Assembly (NCBI RefSeq): GCF_014203605.1
Contig: NZ_JACHJJ010000007.1
Span: forward strand, 1-64,000
DNA: 64,000 bases
Reading direction: 5' to 3'
DNA from: Thiemannella venezuelensis
Lineage (GTDB): Bacteria > Actinomycetota > Actinomycetes > Streptosporangiales > Streptosporangiaceae
The notes under the pieces are model-generated. The model worked only from the letters and a program-made list of their open reading frames with translations, was not told where the DNA came from and searched no databases. How positions within the stretch are numbered: position 1 is the first letter of the stretch; every line of letters begins with the position of its first letter. This document shows positions 61,023 through 64,000 of the stretch, in pieces. A program made the position numbers and the translations under genes.

Positions 61023-61579
61023 CCGCCTCCTCCACCCGGTGAAGCGCTCTTACCCCGGTAACCGTTGAGCCGCACGCAGATATGCCCCTCGGCGTCGAGC
61101 GGCTGCCCGCACAGCGGGCAGGGCGGGCGCCCGGCGGCGACGAGGGCCAGCGCGCGCCTGCTGAAAGCCCTGGCCTCGGCCGGGCCGATGCGGACCCGGA
61201 GCATCGCCGGCTCGGCGAGGGGCGGCTCGAACTCCTCCTCGTCGGGGACGGCCTCCTGGGCCTCGATCACCACCTGGGAGGCCTCCGAGTCCCAGCCGAG
61301 GGTCATCGTGCCGACCCGGAAGTCCTCACTGATCGGCACGTCGAGCGGCGCGGTGTCGGCGGGACCCGCGGGGGCGGCGGGGATCTCGCCGCCGAGCCGC
61401 ACCACCTCGTCGAGCAGGTCGTCGAGACGGTCCGCGAGGGCGGCGACCTGGAACTTCTCCAGTCCGACGGTGGTCAGGCGGCCCTGCCCGCGCGCCTGCA
61501 GGAAGAAGGTCCGCGCACCGGGCTGCCCCACGGCACCGGCGACGAACCTCTCGGGTGGGTCGTAGTCGAACACCGGCAT
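61019..61579 (-). CDS. DUF3090 family protein
   Basis: 186 aa. The N-terminal beta-rich segment MPVFDYDPPERFVAGAVGQPGARTFFLQA is the DUF3090 hallmark. The C-terminus has CPLCGQPLDAEGHICVRLNG, a C-x2-C...C pattern that may bind zinc with the nearby His. No enzyme activity is known. The ATG has TAAGGT 7 nt upstream and a leaderless start is likely. It is coupled to the SCO1664-like gene by a 4-nt overlap. Confidence 0.9.
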   Translation of the reverse strand: MPVFDYDPPERFVAGAVGQPGARTFFLQARGQGRLTTVGLEKFQVAALADRLDDLLDEVVRLGGEIPAAPAGPADTAPLDVPISEDFRVGTMTLGWDSEASQVVIEAQEAVPDEEEFEPPLAEPAMLRVRIGPAEARAFSRRALALVAAGRPPCPLCGQPLDAEGHICVRLNGYRGKSASPGGGGG

Positions 61580-61586
61580 GTCTCCG

Positions 61587-61592
61587 ACCTTA
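61587..61592 (-). promoter_or_regulatory. -10 element of the DUF3090/SCO1664 pair (leaderless)
   Basis: TAAGGT (minus strand) ends 7 nt before ATG 61579. A GGAG in the spacer is too close (2 nt) to serve as a ribosome binding site. Confidence 0.5.
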
Positions 61593-62288
61593 CGTGGTCC
61601 CGGATCCGCCGCCGACTGCGGCGTCGCTCCCGGTGGTGTTTTCTCCCCCGCCGGCGTTCTCCGAACCTTCGGCAGGCCTCAGTCCGGTCACATCTCCGCC
61701 CACGTCGTTGAGCCTGAGGACGAAGGGGCGCATGGGGGTGTAGCGGATGACCGTGAGCGAGGCGGGATCGGCCGCGATCCGCTGGAACTGGTCCAGATGG
61801 AGGCCCATGGCGTCGGCGACGAGCGCCTTGATGAGGTCTCCGTGGGTGCAGACGAGGTAGACGGCGCGGGGCCCCAGCCGGTCGTTCCACTCCCGTACGG
61901 CCGTCACCGCGCGGTACTGCACCGAGGATAGGGATTCTCCCCCCGGGAACGTCACCGCGCTCGGGTGCGCCTGCACGACCGGCCAGAGCGGGTCCTTGGC
62001 GAGCTCGGCGAGCGGGCGGCCGGTCCAGTCGCCGTAGCGGCACTCCCCGAACCGCTCGTCGGTCAGCGGCTGCGCGGCGCGGCCCGCGGCGACCGCGGCC
62101 GCGGTCTCCTGGCAGCGCTCCAGCGGGCTGGAGACGATCGCGTCCAGTTCCAGGGGCGCCAGCCGTACGGCGAGCGCCTCGGCCTGGGCCCGGCCGGCCT
62201 CGCTGAGGTGCACACCGGGGGTCCAGCCGGCGAGCACCGGACCGGTGAGCGGGGTCAGACCGTGTCTTGCCAGCAACAGCGTCGTCAC
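61590..62288 (-). CDS. Histidine phosphatase, MSMEG_4193-type putative phosphomutase
   Basis: 232 aa from GTG 62286-62288 (GTG 62330 would add 14 residues; neither has a good ribosome binding site). VTTLLLARHGLTPLTG carries the intact RHG motif with the phospho-acceptor His. FGECRYGDWTGRPL carries the acid region, and VCTHGDLIKAL the second His. The C-terminal 40 residues are Gly/Asn/Ser-rich. The substrate is unknown. Its stop (61590) lies in the -10 region of the DUF3090 gene (61587-61592). Confidence 0.9.
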   Translation of the reverse strand: MTTLLLARHGLTPLTGPVLAGWTPGVHLSEAGRAQAEALAVRLAPLELDAIVSSPLERCQETAAAVAAGRAAQPLTDERFGECRYGDWTGRPLAELAKDPLWPVVQAHPSAVTFPGGESLSSVQYRAVTAVREWNDRLGPRAVYLVCTHGDLIKALVADAMGLHLDQFQRIAADPASLTVIRYTPMRPFVLRLNDVGGDVTGLRPAEGSENAGGGENTTGSDAAVGGGSGTT

Positions 62289-62338
62289 GGCACCAAGTCT
62301 TGCAGCAGTCGCTCCCTCATTTTTAACCACCCTGGCGG

Positions 62339-62344
62339 TAACCT
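62339..62344 (+). promoter_or_regulatory. -10 element of the aldo/keto reductase gene
   Basis: TAACCT ends 9 nt before ATG 62354; the mRNA would have at most a few untranslated bases. Weaker support than the 6-7 nt cases. Confidence 0.35.
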
Positions 62345-62353
62345 GGCCTGATC

Positions 62354-63298
62354 ATGGAGCATCGCTATGTCGGCCGGAGCGGCCTGTCGGTGTCCCGCCT
62401 CGGGCTGGGGACGATGACCTGGGGCCGGGACACCGGCGCCGAGGAGGCCGCGGCCCAGCTCCGCACCTTCGCCGAGGCCGGCGGCACCCTCATCGACACC
62501 GCCGACGTCTACACGGCCGGTGAGGCCGAGCGGCTGCTCGGGCGGCTGATCCGCGACACGGTGCCGCGCTCGGAGCTGGTGCTGTCCACCAAGGCGGTGC
62601 TCACCCCGGCCGGGCGGCGCCCGCGCGACGCCTCCAGGAGGCACCTGGTCTCCGCCGTCGACGCCTCCCTGAGCCGCCTCGGGGTCAACGAGGTGGACCT
62701 GTGGCAGGTGCACGCCTTCGACCCGGAGGTCCCGCTGGAGGAGACCATGGCCGCGGTGGACGCGATCGTCTCCTCGGGCCGGGCGGCCTACGCCGGGGTC
62801 TGCGACTACACCGGCTGGCAGCTCGCCGCGGCGGCCGTCGGCCAGCGGGCCGTGCCCGGCAGGGCACCGATCGTCGCCGCCCAGGTCGAGTACTCCCTGC
62901 TCGCCAGGGAGCCCGAGCGCGACCTACTGCCCGCGGCCGAGCACGTCGGCGCCGGGGTCCTGGCCTGGTCGCCGCTGGGCCGGGGGGTGCTCACCGGCAA
63001 GTACCGCACGGGCATCCCCGCCGACTCCCGGGCCGCGACCCCGCACTTCGCCGACTTCGTCACGCCGTACCTCGACGAGCGGTGCCGCCGGGTCGTGGAG
63101 TCGGTCACGACCGCGGCGGAAGGGCTCGGCGTCTCGCCGCTGGCGGTGGCCCTGTCGTGGATCCGGGACCAGCCCGGCGTGGCCTCCGCCATCGTGGGCG
63201 CGCGCACCCACGCCCAGCTGGCGGGGATCCTGGAGACCGAGGACCTGACGCTGCCGGTGGCGATCAGGGAGGCGCTGGACGACGTGTCGGCGGACTGA
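62354..63298 (+). CDS. Aldo/keto reductase
   Basis: 314 aa TIM-barrel NADPH reductase. The tetrad is visible as IDTADVYTAGEAE (Asp and Tyr), LVLSTKAV (Lys) and LWQVHAFD (His). RYVGRSGLSVSRLGLGTMTWG is the family N-terminus, and VASAIVGARTHAQLAGILE the NADP-phosphate site. It resembles the AKR 'potassium channel beta/YghZ' branch. Divergent from the phosphatase (65 nt between starts). The substrate is not readable. Confidence 0.92.
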   Translation: MEHRYVGRSGLSVSRLGLGTMTWGRDTGAEEAAAQLRTFAEAGGTLIDTADVYTAGEAERLLGRLIRDTVPRSELVLSTKAVLTPAGRRPRDASRRHLVSAVDASLSRLGVNEVDLWQVHAFDPEVPLEETMAAVDAIVSSGRAAYAGVCDYTGWQLAAAAVGQRAVPGRAPIVAAQVEYSLLAREPERDLLPAAEHVGAGVLAWSPLGRGVLTGKYRTGIPADSRAATPHFADFVTPYLDERCRRVVESVTTAAEGLGVSPLAVALSWIRDQPGVASAIVGARTHAQLAGILETEDLTLPVAIREALDDVSAD

Positions 63299-63398
63299 TG
63301 GAGACCGGGCCCCGCGGTCGAACGAGAGTCTTTCTCGCGTGTCACTAGTCGATACCGAATCGCAACTTTCCGTGGAAAACCCCGGCCTCCACACAAAA

Positions 63399-63416
63399 CT
63401 GTCATTCAGGTGACAG
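63399..63416. promoter_or_regulatory. CTGTCA-n6-TGACAG inverted repeat before the secreted protein gene
   Basis: A perfect 6-bp inverted repeat with a 6-bp spacer, 56 nt upstream of the start codon of the next gene. It could be an operator; I do not recognise a specific regulator. Confidence 0.35.
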
Positions 63417-63471
63417 GAGGGGTCGGCCGGGTAGCGGCGAGGTTCCGTCATTGACGCGCGGAGGGGGAAAG

Positions 63472-64000
63472 GTGCGATCTGCGATCTCGGCCGGGGCGCT
63501 GGCGCTGGCGCTGGGCGGGGGGATCCCCATGATCGCGGGAGTGCCCGCAGACTCCGCCCGGCAGCCCGACTGCGGCAGCGGCGGCGGGCTGCTGGGCGGG
63601 CTCACCGGCGGGATCTGCCAGGTCGTCGACACCGCCACCGACGTCGTCGACGGGCTGACCGGAGACGCCCTGGACCCGGTGACGGACGGTCTCGACGGCA
63701 CCGCCGAAACGCTGAACGACACCGCGGGCGGCGGATCGGAGGAGAGACCGGAGCCGAAGGCCACGGCCTCCGCCGGTCCCGGCGCAGCGGAGGGGTCCGG
63801 CGGGGAGCCCGCCGAGGAGAAGGGCCTGCTGCCCAAGGTCCTCGGCGACACCTGCCTTCCCCTGGTGGCCTCCGCCTCGTGCGACGACTCCGGGTCCGCT
63901 CCCCCGCCGGAGCAGGAGGGGCGGCCGGACTCCTCGTCCGAGTCCGGCTCCACCCGGACCGGCAAGGCGGAGAAGGAAGAGCGGAAGGAGGAGGAGAAGG
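63472..64000 (+). CDS. Start of a secreted or surface protein with acidic/Lys-rich disordered region, truncated by the window edge
   Basis: At least 176 codons; it runs off the right edge. GTG 63472-63474 follows GGAGGGGGAAAG. The N-terminus VRSAISAGALALALGGGIPMIAGVPADSA is a signal peptide with a likely cut after VPADSA or AGVPA. The mature part begins QPDCGSGGGLLGGLTGGICQVVDTATDVVDGLTGDALDPVTDGLDG, a Gly/Asp-rich segment with paired Cys. Two more Cys (TCLPLVASASCDD) could form a second disulfide. After that come Pro/Glu/Ser/Lys runs (EKEERKEEEK). I recognise no family; a cell-wall or membrane-anchored surface protein is plausible. Confidence 0.75.
   Translation, partial: MRSAISAGALALALGGGIPMIAGVPADSARQPDCGSGGGLLGGLTGGICQVVDTATDVVDGLTGDALDPVTDGLDGTAETLNDTAGGGSEERPEPKATASAGPGAAEGSGGEPAEEKGLLPKVLGDTCLPLVASASCDDSGSAPPPEQEGRPDSSSESGSTRTGKAEKEERKEEEK

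Overview
The window is about 73% GC (estimated by eye), densely coded, and carries several markers of a filamentous actinomycete: the Pup-proteasome genes dop and arc, mycothiol ligase mshC, the conserved actinobacterial trio SCO1664-family / DUF3090 / MSMEG_4193-type phosphatase, a Hanks-type kinase, many GTG/TTG starts, and several genes that look leaderless. I infer a member of the Streptosporangiales or a relative. The sequence alone does not fix the genus. No tRNA, rRNA, CRISPR array, insertion sequence or phage gene was found.

Layout. 1-199: end of an EAL-domain protein. 213-6241 (minus): a late-cobalamin/cobalt operon, cbtB-cbtA-phosphatase-chelatase (AAA+VWA)-cobO-cobB, led by a promoter and a cobalamin riboswitch. 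6338-12103 (minus): dop, a membrane acyltransferase, arc (mpa) and trmI. No pup or prcBA is present. 12259-18068: mixed accessory genes (tandem GNAT, GAF protein, class III aminotransferase, PfkB kinase with a divergent TetR regulator, small Ser/Thr kinase). 18182-23758: a CPA2 antiporter, then a three-gene minus-strand operon (flavoprotein-like oxidoreductase, 4-TM protein, FHA protein) with no function I recognise. 23956-28245: an M50/CBS protease, a RecB-like Fe-S nuclease and a two-component system. 28431-40688 (minus): two tandem dipeptide/oligopeptide ABC operons. 40966-47328: a small membrane protein, a HAD phosphatase and metH (operon), a universal stress protein and a PAC2 protein. 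47633-57352: a TetR-like protein without a visible HTH, then a nitrate/nitrite assimilation cluster (narK-type transporter, nasC, nasB, nirB, nirD, uroporphyrinogen-III synthase fused to a winged helix). 57586-64000: peptide deformylase, mshC, an NRDE protein, SCO1664-like, DUF3090, phosphatase, aldo/keto reductase, and the start of a secreted protein.

How it fits together. The backbone dop, arc, trmI, recB-like, metH, PAC2, mshC, SCO1664-like, DUF3090, phosphatase follows, as I remember it, the order and strands of Mycobacterium tuberculosis Rv2112c to Rv2135c, with accessory islands between. Cobalamin links two ends of the window: the riboswitch operon takes up cobalt and adenosylates corrinoid, and MetH uses B12. 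The nitrate cluster includes a dedicated enzyme for siroheme supply and has a possible GlnR-like site upstream. The least explained parts are the FHA/flavoprotein operon, the PI3K/HipA-like SCO1664 protein with its conserved partners, and the aminotransferase-PfkB-TetR set.
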